A stretch of 64,000 bases of DNA from an uncultured Rhodospirillales bacterium (GTDB taxonomy: Bacteria; Pseudomonadota; Alphaproteobacteria; ATCC43930; CGMCC-115725). Both the position numbers and the translations under genes were made by a program. This document shows, piece after piece, positions 51,146-59,021 of this stretch. The stretch spans positions 434,001 through 498,000 of the forward strand of contig CAIKMD010000007.1 of assembly GCA_903828515.1 (NCBI GenBank), in the 5' to 3' direction. The notes below the pieces were generated by a model. That model saw only the letters and a program-made list of their open reading frames with translations, did not search any database and had not been told where the DNA came from. How positions within the stretch are numbered: position 1 is the first letter of the stretch; every line of letters begins with the position of its first letter.

Positions 51146-53191
51146 ATGGCCGACAAACCTTCGGGGCCGCGCTGCGCGGCTGTGGTTGGACCGTACCTTT
51201 CCGGTAAAACGACGCTCCTCGAGGCGATGCTGTTCGCGTCGGGCACGATCAACCGACGCGGCAGTCAGAAAGAAGCCAACACGGTCGGCGATCACGCGCC
51301 CGAGGCGCGCGCCCGTCAGATGTCGACCGAGATCAACGTCGCGCGCGCGACTTTCCTCGACGATCCCTGGACCTTCCTCGATTGCCCCGGTTCGGTCGAA
51401 CTGACCTGGGAAGCGCAGAACGCGATGCTCGCGTCCGACGTCGCGGTGGTCGTCTGCGAGCCGCAGATCGATCATGCGTTGACTCTGGCGCCGCTGTTCA
51501 AGTTTCTCGACGACCGCGAAATTCCCCACATGTTGTTCATCAACAAGATGGACACCGCGTCGGCGCGGGTGAGCGAAATTCTCGCCGCGCTGCAAGGCGT
51601 GTCGCAACGGCCGCTGGTCTTGCGTCAGGTGCCGCTGGGTGGCGACGACGATCCGGCGCAGGGCTACGTCGATCTGGTTTCCGAACGCGCCTACAAATAC
51701 AAACCCGGCCAGGCGTCCGATCTGATCAAACTGCCCGAGGACATGCGTGACGAAGAGCAGTCGATCCGTGCCGGCCTCGTCGAGAAACTTGCCGATTTCG
51801 ACGACAAGCTGTTGGAGCAATTGCTGGAGGATGTGCAGCCGTCGAAGGCGGAAATCTATCGGCACCTGACGCAAAATTTGCGCCGCGACCTGATCGTGCC
51901 GGTGTTCCTCGGCGCGGCGCAACTCGACCACGGCGTGCGCCGGTTGCTGAAGGCGTTGCGTCACGAGACGCCGGAAAGCGGCACCGCCGCTTCGCGCCTG
52001 AAGCTCGCGCCGAAACCGGGCGATACCGTCGCGACCATCATCAAGACCTATTACCCGCCCAATACCGGCAAGCTGTCGCTGGTGCGGGTGTGGAGCGGAT
52101 CGGTCACCGAAGGCATGACCCTGCACGATGCGGCCGGCGCGTCGCCGCGCGTCGCCGGCGTGATGCGGGTGCTGGGCGCTCAGGCGACCAAGACGAGTTC
52201 GGCGGGCGCGGGCGACATCGTGGCGTTGGCGCGGCTCGACGGTGTCGCGACCGGCGCGGTGCTGTCATCGGGCACGGCGCCGAAGTTCGACGCGCTGCCG
52301 GTGCCGGCGCCGGTCTATGGACTTGCGATCGCGGCGGAAAAACGCACCGACGACGTGAAGCTGACCGCGGCGATCGCGCGGCTGATCGACGAGGATCCGA
52401 CGCTGTCGCTCGAGCACAATGCCGAACTGCAGGAGATGGTGCTGTGGGGACAAGGCGACATTCATCTGCAGATCGCGATGGATCGCCTCAAGACCAAATA
52501 CAATTTGCCGGTCACCGGCCGCCGGCTCCTGCTGCCCTATAAGGAGACGATCAAAACCTCGACCTCGGTTCACGCGCGGTTCAAGCGCCAATCCGGCGGG
52601 CATGGCCAGTTCGCCGATATCCAGATCGAAGTGAAACCGTTGCCGCGCGGCACCGGCCATGTCTTCAAGGACGCGGTGGTCGGTGGCGCCATCCCGCGCA
52701 ACTACATTCCGGCGGTCGAGGAAGGGGTGATGGAGTATCTCAAACGCGGCCCGCTCGGCTTTCCCGTGGTCGACGTGTCGGTGACGTTGATCACCGGCCA
52801 GTTCCACGCGGTCGACAGTTCGGATCAGGCATTTAAGACGGTGGCACGCCAGGCGATGGCCGAGGCGATGCCGAAATGCGAGCCGGTGCTGCTGGAGCCG
52901 ATCAACCACGTCGAGATTTCGGTGCCGAACGCTTTCACCTCGCGGGTGCAACGGATCGTTTCGGGCCGGCGCGGACAGATCCTGGGGTTCGATGCGAAGC
53001 CCGGCTGGCCCGGCTGGGATGCCGTCGCCGCCAACATGCCGATGGCCGAACTGCACGACCTCATCGTCGAATTGCGTTCGGTCACGCTCGGCGTCGGCAC
53101 CTACGTGACCTGGTTCGACCATCTCCAGGAACTCGCCGGCAAGCTCGCCGAAAAGGCGCTGCAGAGCCGAGCGACCGAGGCCGCGCAGTAA
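51146..53191 (+). CDS. EF-G-like translational GTPase paralogue
   Basis: A 681-residue protein with the five-domain EF-G plan. G1 is GPYLSGKTTLLEAMLF and G4 is INKMD. Switch I lacks the usual RGITI motif and reads ARQMSTEINVA, and G3 is DCPGSVE instead of DTPGH, so the catalytic His is missing. Domains II to V are recognisable: VRVWSGSVTEG, LWGQGDIHLQIAMDRLK, FKRQSGGHGQFADIQIEVKP, then GFPVVDVSVTLITGQFHAVD and RGQILGFDAKPGW. It is therefore an EF-G paralogue with weak or altered GTP hydrolysis. Ribosome recycling, stress or quality control are possible roles. A strong AAGGAGGG precedes the ATG. Confidence 0.87.
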   Translation: MADKPSGPRCAAVVGPYLSGKTTLLEAMLFASGTINRRGSQKEANTVGDHAPEARARQMSTEINVARATFLDDPWTFLDCPGSVELTWEAQNAMLASDVAVVVCEPQIDHALTLAPLFKFLDDREIPHMLFINKMDTASARVSEILAALQGVSQRPLVLRQVPLGGDDDPAQGYVDLVSERAYKYKPGQASDLIKLPEDMRDEEQSIRAGLVEKLADFDDKLLEQLLEDVQPSKAEIYRHLTQNLRRDLIVPVFLGAAQLDHGVRRLLKALRHETPESGTAASRLKLAPKPGDTVATIIKTYYPPNTGKLSLVRVWSGSVTEGMTLHDAAGASPRVAGVMRVLGAQATKTSSAGAGDIVALARLDGVATGAVLSSGTAPKFDALPVPAPVYGLAIAAEKRTDDVKLTAAIARLIDEDPTLSLEHNAELQEMVLWGQGDIHLQIAMDRLKTKYNLPVTGRRLLLPYKETIKTSTSVHARFKRQSGGHGQFADIQIEVKPLPRGTGHVFKDAVVGGAIPRNYIPAVEEGVMEYLKRGPLGFPVVDVSVTLITGQFHAVDSSDQAFKTVARQAMAEAMPKCEPVLLEPINHVEISVPNAFTSRVQRIVSGRRGQILGFDAKPGWPGWDAVAANMPMAELHDLIVELRSVTLGVGTYVTWFDHLQELAGKLAEKALQSRATEAAQ

Positions 53192-53329
53192 CGGCGTTTT
53201 CCCGCCCCTGTAACCTTTTGGTTTCACCAGCGAAAATGGCTGTGAGGGTTCCCATCGCGTGGCTGTGACTTGCCGCGAGGGGGACCGTGGCGCTATCGCC
53301 ATGTCGAGCAACGGTCACTGGAGAACGCC

Positions 53330-54304
53330 ATGCTGATCAAGATCAAACAAGGCTGGGAAATCCCCGAGAGCAGGGCGACGCCGGAATCGGTTTTCCACAA
53401 CCGTCGCGACTTGTTGAAGGCGATGGGGATGGGCAGCCTGCTCGCGGTGGGGTCCGGCGCCGCGCCGGCCCTGGCGGCGGCGGCAACCGCCGATCCCGAT
53501 CCGTCGGCCGGGCTTTATCCGGTGAAACGCAACGAGACCTATACGCTCGATCGCCCGATCACCGACGAGAAGCTCTCGACGACCTACAACAATTTCTACG
53601 AATACAGCGACGACAAGGATCTCGCCGACGCGGCGCAGCAATTGAAGATCCGCCCGTGGACATTGGCGATCGACGGCATGGTCGAAAAGCCGATGACAAT
53701 CGGTATCGACGATCTCCTCAAGCAGATGCCGCTCGAGGAACGGCTTTATCGCCATCGTTGCGTCGAGGCGTGGTCGATGGCGGTGCCGTGGTCGGGCTTT
53801 CCGCTGAAAGCCTTCGTCGCGATGGCGAAGCCCCTGTCGGGCGCGAAATACCTGCAAATGACCACGTTTCAGGACCCCAAGATGGCGCCGGGGCAAAAGT
53901 CGTTCTTCTATCCGTGGCCTTATATCGAGGGCCTGACGATGGAAGAAGCGACCAACGATCTCGCGTTTCTGGTCACCGGCATGTACGGCCATCCGGTGCC
54001 GCGTCAGGATGGCGCGCCGCTGCGTCTCGTCACGCCGTGGAAATATGGATTCAAATCGATCAAATCGATCGTGAAGTTCAGCTTCACCGACAAGCGTCCC
54101 GTGTCGTTCTGGCAGAAGCTGCAATCCAGCGAATACGGCTTCTGGGCCAACGTGAATCCCGAGGTGCCGCATCCGCGCTGGAGCCAGGCAACCGAGCGGG
54201 TGCTCGGCACCGGCGAGCGCAAGCCGACCCTGATGTGGAACGGCTATGGCGAACACGTCGCGCATCTCTATGACGGGATCAAGGGAGAGCGCCTGTTCAC
54301 GTAA
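53330..54304 (+). CDS. msrP: Periplasmic methionine sulfoxide reductase, molybdopterin subunit
   Basis: A 324-residue oxidoreductase of the sulfite-oxidase fold that repairs oxidised Met in periplasmic proteins. A twin-arginine signal (HNRRDLLKAMGMGSLLAVGS) is followed by AAPALA. The molybdenum-ligand Cys is in RHRCVEAWSMAVPWSGF. Other blocks are TYNNFYEYSDDKDLADAAQQ, YGHPVPRQDGAPLRLVTPWK and YGFKSIKSIVKFSF. MsrP normally receives electrons from the haem membrane protein MsrQ, but no msrQ gene lies next to it here. The ATG at 53330 gives the standard N-terminus (KIKQGWEIPESRATPE). Confidence 0.95.
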   Translation: MLIKIKQGWEIPESRATPESVFHNRRDLLKAMGMGSLLAVGSGAAPALAAAATADPDPSAGLYPVKRNETYTLDRPITDEKLSTTYNNFYEYSDDKDLADAAQQLKIRPWTLAIDGMVEKPMTIGIDDLLKQMPLEERLYRHRCVEAWSMAVPWSGFPLKAFVAMAKPLSGAKYLQMTTFQDPKMAPGQKSFFYPWPYIEGLTMEEATNDLAFLVTGMYGHPVPRQDGAPLRLVTPWKYGFKSIKSIVKFSFTDKRPVSFWQKLQSSEYGFWANVNPEVPHPRWSQATERVLGTGERKPTLMWNGYGEHVAHLYDGIKGERLFT

Positions 54305-54359
54305 TCAACGGCTAGGCCTATGAATCTCCGTGATTTAGCGAGGAGTCGCCTAGAACCTG

Positions 54360-54388
54360 TTGTTAACTCATGATTCTTCTGGTAGGAT
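54360..54388 (+). promoter_or_regulatory. Candidate promoter of the glycine-zipper lipoprotein gene
   Basis: TTGTTA (54360-54365) and TAGGAT (54383-54388) are separated by 17 bases. The start would lie near 54395, about 25 bases before the ATG, and GAAGGGG serves as ribosome site. A CTAGGC/GCCTAG dyad (54312-54353) lies just upstream. Confidence 0.55.
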
Positions 54389-54419
54389 ATCCTTAGCGAA
54401 TTCCTGAAGGGGTCATCCC

Positions 54420-54656
54420 ATGCGTGTCTCCGTCGCCTTTGTCCTATCTGCCGCGTTGCTGCTGTCGGCCTGCGGCCAGACGCCGACCGACCGGGCGCTC
54501 ACCGGCGCCGGCTTCGGCGCGGGTGGCGGCGCCATTATCGGCGCCCTGCTGGGCGCGCCGATGATCGGGGCGCTGGTGGGCGGCGCGGTTGGCGCCACGG
54601 CCGGCGCCGCGACCGATCCGTCGCAGATTTATCTCGGCGCACCGGTCTGGAAGTAA
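54420..54656 (+). CDS. Small glycine-zipper lipoprotein
   Basis: A 78-residue protein. The signal VAFVLSAALLLSAC contains a lipobox with the Cys at residue 18. The mature part has a glycine zipper (GAGFGAGGGAIIGALLGA, then GALVGGAVGATAGAATD), which can pack in a membrane as in SlyB/Rcp-like or YMGG-like proteins, and a short polar end. Outer-membrane location and an envelope-stress role are plausible. It has its own promoter and ends 10 bases before the convergent kinase gene. Confidence 0.75.
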   Translation: MRVSVAFVLSAALLLSACGQTPTDRALTGAGFGAGGGAIIGALLGAPMIGALVGGAVGATAGAATDPSQIYLGAPVWK

Positions 54657-54666
54657 CGCTGTTTTT

Positions 54667-55530
54667 TCAGTGCGTTGAGGCCAAAGCTGCGAAAGCGGCG
54701 ATGGCGTCGTCGAGACGGTCATAGGTGAAGCGGTAACAGCCGCTGCGATCCATGATGTCGGCCAGCAGGCGGAAACCGTCCGCCCCATGCAGGCTGTAAT
54801 TCATCGCGTTATGCGCGAGTTCCATCACCCCGGCGGCTTTCGACCACGGCGTGAGTTGTGCCATCGTACCCTTCTGCCAGCGCGGAAACACGATCCATCC
54901 AACCGGGGCTGCCTCGCTGACCCGGGCCATGCTGTCCTCGGGCGCCCGCATCAGGGCGACCGTGCCTTTGACCGTATCGGCGATCTCGGCACTGAAGACG
55001 GCGTCGGGGGCGAAGCCGCGCATGATGCCGATCGACTGGTTCTTCAGGTTGATCGGCCGCGCCAGCGGCACGACCTTGCCGTCGCCCGGACGAATTAGCG
55101 CCAGCTCGTCGGATAGGAGGCGCCATCCGCTGCGCGTCAGCGCCGCGGCGAGGGTGCTTTTGCCGGCACCGGGCGCGCCCGGCAGGATGACGACGCGACC
55201 GTTGCGTTCGATCGCCGCCGCGTGAACCACGAGGTATTGGTGCGCTTGCCCGGCGATCGCGTAATTGAGGCCCCATTCGAACATCGGCAGGGCCTGCGAT
55301 TGCGGCAGCGGCTTGAACAGGCTTTCGCCGTCGAGCAGAAACCGCGCCTGACGCCCGACGAAGCGCCGCGCGCCTTCGCCCGGCATCAAGGCGACATGAA
55401 AATCGGCATAGGACGCGTGGTCGGCGAATACCGCGCGCGGATAAAGCTGACGCAATCCGTCGACCAGCGCGCCGAACGGCGTCTCGAGCGTCGCGGTGAA
55501 CGGGCCAAGGCGCAGCGCCAGCGTGTTCAT
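54667..55530 (-). CDS. HprK-related kinase A (HPr-rel-A system)
   Basis: A 287-residue protein. The C-terminal half has the HPr kinase/phosphorylase-like P-loop LPGAPGAGKSTLAAALTRSG (core GxxGxGKS at residues 118-125), preceded by the conserved HAAAIERNG and followed by WRLLSDELALIRPGDG, whose Asp matches the HprK acidic site. The N-terminal 100 residues form a separate domain without known motif. The pattern matches the HPr-rel-A kinase family rather than true HprK, and no HPr or PTS gene is near. The ATG overlaps the PqqD-like gene's stop as ATGA. Its substrate is unknown; the adjacent exported protein is the obvious candidate. Confidence 0.82.
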   Translation of the reverse strand: MNTLALRLGPFTATLETPFGALVDGLRQLYPRAVFADHASYADFHVALMPGEGARRFVGRQARFLLDGESLFKPLPQSQALPMFEWGLNYAIAGQAHQYLVVHAAAIERNGRVVILPGAPGAGKSTLAAALTRSGWRLLSDELALIRPGDGKVVPLARPINLKNQSIGIMRGFAPDAVFSAEIADTVKGTVALMRAPEDSMARVSEAAPVGWIVFPRWQKGTMAQLTPWSKAAGVMELAHNAMNYSLHGADGFRLLADIMDRSGCYRFTYDRLDDAIAAFAALASTH

Positions 55531-55826
55531 GCCGCCTCGAGCAAGGACAGGCGTTGGAACATGTCGAGCGTGCGCCGGATCGCCGCCGGGCCGTCGACGG
55601 TCGTCGGCAACTCGATGCGCTGCAGCGCGGTTGCTTCGATCTCGGGCTCGTTCGCGGCTTCGGTGCTTAGGAGGCGAAACAGCCACGCGGCCAGATCGGC
55701 GAAATGATGCGTGTCGCCGGTGGTGTTGCTGTAGCAGACGATTTCGTCGTCCCAGGCGCGCCAGAGCACGTCGGGTGCGATCCGCACTTTCGTCGCGCTC
55801 CCATCCTGCGTCGGGAGGCCGGGCAT
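55527..55826 (-). CDS. PqqD-like peptide chaperone of HPr-rel-A system
   Basis: A 99-residue protein with the PqqD-like winged-helix pattern: VRIAPDVLWRAWDDEIVCYS, TTGDTHHFADLAAWLFRLL, then a helical end IRRTLDMFQRLSLLEA. PqqD homologues bind precursor peptides and present them to modifying enzymes, so this one probably links the kinase to its substrate. It sits between the exported Cys-rich protein gene (1 base apart) and the kinase (4-base overlap). No radical SAM enzyme is encoded nearby. Confidence 0.8.
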   Translation of the reverse strand: MPGLPTQDGSATKVRIAPDVLWRAWDDEIVCYSNTTGDTHHFADLAAWLFRLLSTEAANEPEIEATALQRIELPTTVDGPAAIRRTLDMFQRLSLLEAA

Positions 55827-55827
55827 G

Positions 55828-56448
55828 TCAGGTGTTGATGTTGAGCGGCGCGAGCTGCGTCGTGAGCGTGTCGAGGGCTTGCTGCGCGGCGGACTGGTCT
55901 TTGGGCTTCGACAGCCAGATCGTCTGCGTCATCGACTGAACCTGGCTCAGCGTTTTCGAATAATTGTTCGGCGCGAAGGCGGCTGCGTTGAGCAGTCCCG
56001 CGCCGATCTGTTCGCCGAACAACGCGGCATTGAGGGTGACGTTCTTGCCGTTGATCTTGCACTGGATCGACAGCGTGCCTTGCAGCGAGGCAAGCAGCGA
56101 TTGGTTGCCGCAGGTCCAGACACTGCCGACGCCCGGTGCGCCGCAGGCGCTGGTGAACGTGGTCGAGGGAAACATGGCCGTGCGCGGCCAAAGCTGGTTG
56201 GTGCCGGAGAGATTGCACCAGGTGAGCGGGCTCATGCCGCAATTGGTGCCGGCGGGAAGCGGATGGGAAAGATTGCCCGACAAGGCGTTCGACACCGAGC
56301 ACTGGCCGGTAAAGGCCAGCGCGGGCCGGCTGGCCAGCGTCACCGCAACCGGAATGCCACCCAGAAGAAGGCGCCGTCCGGGCGAGGCCGGACGATCCGT
56401 GGTCGCGTCTGCCGTGTGGTCAGGTGAATTCGTTGGTTGATCTGTCAT
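55828..56448 (-). CDS. Exported six-Cys protein in HPr-rel-A cassette
   Basis: A 206-residue protein I cannot place in a named family. A Thr/Pro-rich leader is followed by a twin-Arg-like signal (SPGRRLLLGGIPVAVTLASR, ending PALA), so export by Tat or Sec is likely. The mature part contains six Cys (in GQCSVS, TNCGMS, TWCNL, SACGAP, WTCGN and IQCKIN), many Ser, Thr and Asn, and conserved-looking SNALSGNLSHP. It is the first gene of the three-gene cassette, and its stop lies one base before the PqqD-like start. Being exported and Cys-rich, it is a candidate substrate of the neighbouring kinase and chaperone, but this is inference. Confidence 0.6.
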   Translation of the reverse strand: MTDQPTNSPDHTADATTDRPASPGRRLLLGGIPVAVTLASRPALAFTGQCSVSNALSGNLSHPLPAGTNCGMSPLTWCNLSGTNQLWPRTAMFPSTTFTSACGAPGVGSVWTCGNQSLLASLQGTLSIQCKINGKNVTLNAALFGEQIGAGLLNAAAFAPNNYSKTLSQVQSMTQTIWLSKPKDQSAAQQALDTLTTQLAPLNINT

Positions 56449-56508
56449 CGCTGAACCGAAGCAAGGCTCCAGTTTTAGCGATGAAGCTTAACATTTCGTG
56501 AGGGTCGC

Positions 56509-56961
56509 CTAGGCCGAGGCGCTGCCGCGATGCTCGCTCAGCCAGTCGTGAAGGTTAACCACGACACGGTCGTTGCTCGGCGCGGGCACGGCGCGCGGCT
56601 GGGGCCGGGCCTGCGACGCCGGTTGTTTGGCGATGGCAAGCCGGATGGCGGCGATCGAGGCCTGTTCGTCGAGTTCGGGCAGGACCGGGATTTCCGAGGG
56701 ATCGGCATCGACTTCGAATTCTTCGGGCTTCCACGGCGCGAAGACCTTGCGCGGCGCGCGCTGTTCGCGCGGATCGCTGCTGCACGCCCAAAGCAAGGTC
56801 AGCGTCAGGCCGACGAAGGCAGCGGCCAATCCGGCGATGCCGAAGCCCATCGCTTCCGGTGCCGCCGTCGCCGACATCGCGACGATGGCTGCTGCGCCGT
56901 TCGCGGCGATGGCCAGTGTTCCGACCGTCATGGCGATTGCGATTGGTTTATGGTCGCTCAT
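56509..56961 (-). CDS. Small membrane protein with cytoplasmic-type tail
   Basis: A 150-residue protein I do not recognise. Two hydrophobic segments (IAMTVGTLAIAANGAAAIVA and FGIAGLAAAFVGLTLTLLWA) form a hairpin in the membrane. A roughly 90-residue polar tail follows, Pro-rich with clustered acidic residues and ending VVVNLHDWLSEHRG. It is upstream of the HPr-rel-A cassette on the same strand, 60 bases away, and could share its transcript. GAGGG lies before the ATG. Confidence 0.5.
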   Translation of the reverse strand: MSDHKPIAIAMTVGTLAIAANGAAAIVAMSATAAPEAMGFGIAGLAAAFVGLTLTLLWACSSDPREQRAPRKVFAPWKPEEFEVDADPSEIPVLPELDEQASIAAIRLAIAKQPASQARPQPRAVPAPSNDRVVVNLHDWLSEHRGSASA

Positions 56962-56969
56962 CGGGGGCC

Positions 56970-57000
56970 CTCGTTAATCTTCATTAATATTAATAAAGCC
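56970..57000. promoter_or_regulatory. AT-rich divergent promoter region with repeated TTAA
   Basis: Three TTAA words (56974, 56984, 56990) and the palindrome ATTAATATTAAT lie between two divergent small membrane-protein genes. Spacings of 6 and 2 bases do not match the CtrA pattern exactly, so the regulator is unclear. Confidence 0.3.
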
Positions 57001-57158
57001 ATGTCGGGGCACGCGTCTAGAGTCGGTGTTCTTTACAGGCCGTACTCTGGACCGACACGCGATGCCGGAAATCCGCCAGTGGCGCTGCTCTTGCAATGTT
57101 TCCTGGCGAGATCACACGCGCCGGAACCGCTGGGAACCGCGCGGATAGGAGAACGGAC

Positions 57159-57653
57159 ATGGCTCATATCGAGGCATTCGACGACCACACCCCATCGGCT
57201 GTCGGCGCGATGGAAACGCTTTACTGGTGGCGCAATCGAATGCCGACCGAAACGCTGGGCGAGCATCCGGGTGTCACGGTTGCCCGCCTCGCCACCATCG
57301 CCAACCTGACGACCCCGATCGGGATCGAAAATCTCCCCCGCAATTACATGCGCGCGCGTGTTTCGCGCGAGCCGACGCCGGATACGCTTCACGCGGCGGC
57401 GGCCGATGTCGAAGTTTTGGCGGCGATCCGCGCCGAGAAAACCAATGCGACCTTCGCCGTGGCGACCGGCTTGCTGGCAACGACGGCACCGGCGGCTGCA
57501 GCCGCTTATGCCTTCACGGTGCATCACTCGGTGGCGCTGGCCTTTGCCATCGCGGGAATGCTGGCGGCGTGCTTCGCGATGGTTCAGGCGGTTCGCGGCC
57601 TCGTCACCGCGCACAAACTCACACCGCCCGATTTCGTGACCCGCGACGCCTGA
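57159..57653 (+). CDS. Small membrane protein of unknown function
   Basis: A 164-residue protein. The N-terminal half is polar (AMETLYWWRNRMPTETLGEH, then RLATIANLTTPIGIENLP). Two hydrophobic segments near residues 105-145 (AVATGLLATTAPAAAAAYAF and VALAFAIAGMLAACFAMVQA) form a membrane hairpin. I chose the ATG at 57159 because AGGAGA is ideally placed before it; an in-frame ATG at 57096 has none. It is divergent from the other small membrane protein and precedes the DoxX gene by 54 bases. Confidence 0.5.
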   Translation: MAHIEAFDDHTPSAVGAMETLYWWRNRMPTETLGEHPGVTVARLATIANLTTPIGIENLPRNYMRARVSREPTPDTLHAAAADVEVLAAIRAEKTNATFAVATGLLATTAPAAAAAYAFTVHHSVALAFAIAGMLAACFAMVQAVRGLVTAHKLTPPDFVTRDA

Positions 57654-57707
57654 CGCAACGCGCGCGGGACTTGCGTCGCGGACCGTGCCTGCCTATGGCA
57701 CGGCTCC

Positions 57708-58166
57708 ATGACGCCGCTCGCTTTCACATCGCTTGGCACTTTTGCCGATAGTCTCGTGCCCTGGGTCACGGCGCTGTTGCGCGCGATCTGCGGCCTGGCG
57801 CTGGTGCCGCATGGGTTGCGGGCTTTCTTCGGTTACTTTCCCAACACCGGTTCGCGCATCCTGAGCCCCGCGCTCCTCGCGGCCGGTCTCGAACGCTCCG
57901 GCTTTCGCGGGCGCTATTGGATTTGGATTGTCGCGATCGTCGAATTCGTCGCCGGACCGTTGCTGGCGCTCGGCCTCTTCACGCGCCTCGACGCGTTTCT
58001 GATCTTCGTGTTTTTTCTTGGCGCGGCCTATGACCACGCGCGCTTCGACGGGTATTTCTGGAACAAGCTCGGGATGGAATACCCGATGATGTGGGCCGCG
58101 GTCGCGCTGTACTTCGCCTGCGCGGGCGGCGGTCCCCTGTCGCTCGACGCGGCCTGGTGGGGTTAG
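57708..58166 (+). CDS. DoxX family membrane protein
   Basis: A 152-residue protein with four hydrophobic segments. DoxX-type patterns are ALLRAICGLALVPHGLRAFF, WIVAIVEFVAGPLLALGLFT and LDAFLIFVFFLGAAYDHARF. Family members are membrane proteins of varied or unknown role, some in redox stress or quinone-linked oxidation. The 3' end overlaps the convergent alpha/beta hydrolase gene by 4 bases. Confidence 0.8.
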   Translation: MTPLAFTSLGTFADSLVPWVTALLRAICGLALVPHGLRAFFGYFPNTGSRILSPALLAAGLERSGFRGRYWIWIVAIVEFVAGPLLALGLFTRLDAFLIFVFFLGAAYDHARFDGYFWNKLGMEYPMMWAAVALYFACAGGGPLSLDAAWWG

Positions 58167-59020
58167 GCGCCGACCGTCTCGCGCTTGATGAAGGCGACCA
58201 TCTTTTTCACCGCGTCCTTGGCGATGTCTGACTCCGGCAAGGTGCGGATCGCATCATATTTCGGACCATAGAACAGCACGTTCTCGATCGTGCCGCCGAG
58301 CTTGCGGTAATTGCCGATGAACTGTTCCATGAAGCGGCGCGGATGCAGTTCGTCGTCCGGGTTCTGCACATACAGGATGTCGGGCGTCTCGACCTTGTCG
58401 CCGCGCTCGAGCGCGAGGTTGGGACTGCCTTCGCCCATCGCGTCCTCGGTCAACCAATAGCGGTCCTGGTGCGCGATCGCGCCGCCGCGATTCTGATAGA
58501 CCTGCTCGCCGGCGGGTTTCGCCTTGCGGTCGTGATAGCGCCCCAAGGGACAGATCACCGGCCACAGGCTCACGACGTAAGAGACATGCGCATCGAAACC
58601 GCCCGCCAGCGGAATCGTCGCGTAGCGCGGGTCGTCGGGCTTCAGGGCGTTGAGAACCACGAGGTGCCCGCCGCTCGACGTGCCCATGCTGCCGACCCAT
58701 TCGGGTTTGGTGTCGAACCGCGCGGCATTGGCCTTCAACCAGCGCACGCCGTAATTCACGTCGGCGACCGAACCGGGATAGGTCGCGACCGGCGGGTTGC
58801 GGAAATCGAGCGCGGCGACCACCACGCCGCCGCGCGCCACCGCGCTGTTGATCGTGTCGTTGTTGGCGCGGTTGCCTTCGCACCACGCGCCGCCATGCGC
58901 CTCGATCACCGCCGGGAACGGACCCTTGCCGCGCGGCCGATGGATGCGGGCCATGATCGCCGTGTCGCCGTGGCGCAGATATTCGACTTCTTCGATGTCG
59001 ACGTCGTAGCTGTCGGTCAT
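58163..59020 (-). CDS. Alpha/beta hydrolase (HSL/esterase-like)
   Basis: A 285-residue hydrolase. The oxyanion-hole motif is VIEAHGGAWCEGNRANND and the Ser nucleophile sits in SMGTSSGGHLVVLNAL. The Asp is likely in YVQNPDDELHPRRFMEQF; a clear catalytic His is harder to assign. No signal peptide is present. It begins one base after the stop of the hydantoinase-B-like gene, so the two are probably co-expressed with the ABC importer upstream. Ester, lactone or amide substrates are possible. Confidence 0.82.
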   Translation of the reverse strand: MTDSYDVDIEEVEYLRHGDTAIMARIHRPRGKGPFPAVIEAHGGAWCEGNRANNDTINSAVARGGVVVAALDFRNPPVATYPGSVADVNYGVRWLKANAARFDTKPEWVGSMGTSSGGHLVVLNALKPDDPRYATIPLAGGFDAHVSYVVSLWPVICPLGRYHDRKAKPAGEQVYQNRGGAIAHQDRYWLTEDAMGEGSPNLALERGDKVETPDILYVQNPDDELHPRRFMEQFIGNYRKLGGTIENVLFYGPKYDAIRTLPESDIAKDAVKKMVAFIKRETVGA

Positions 59021-59021
59021 G

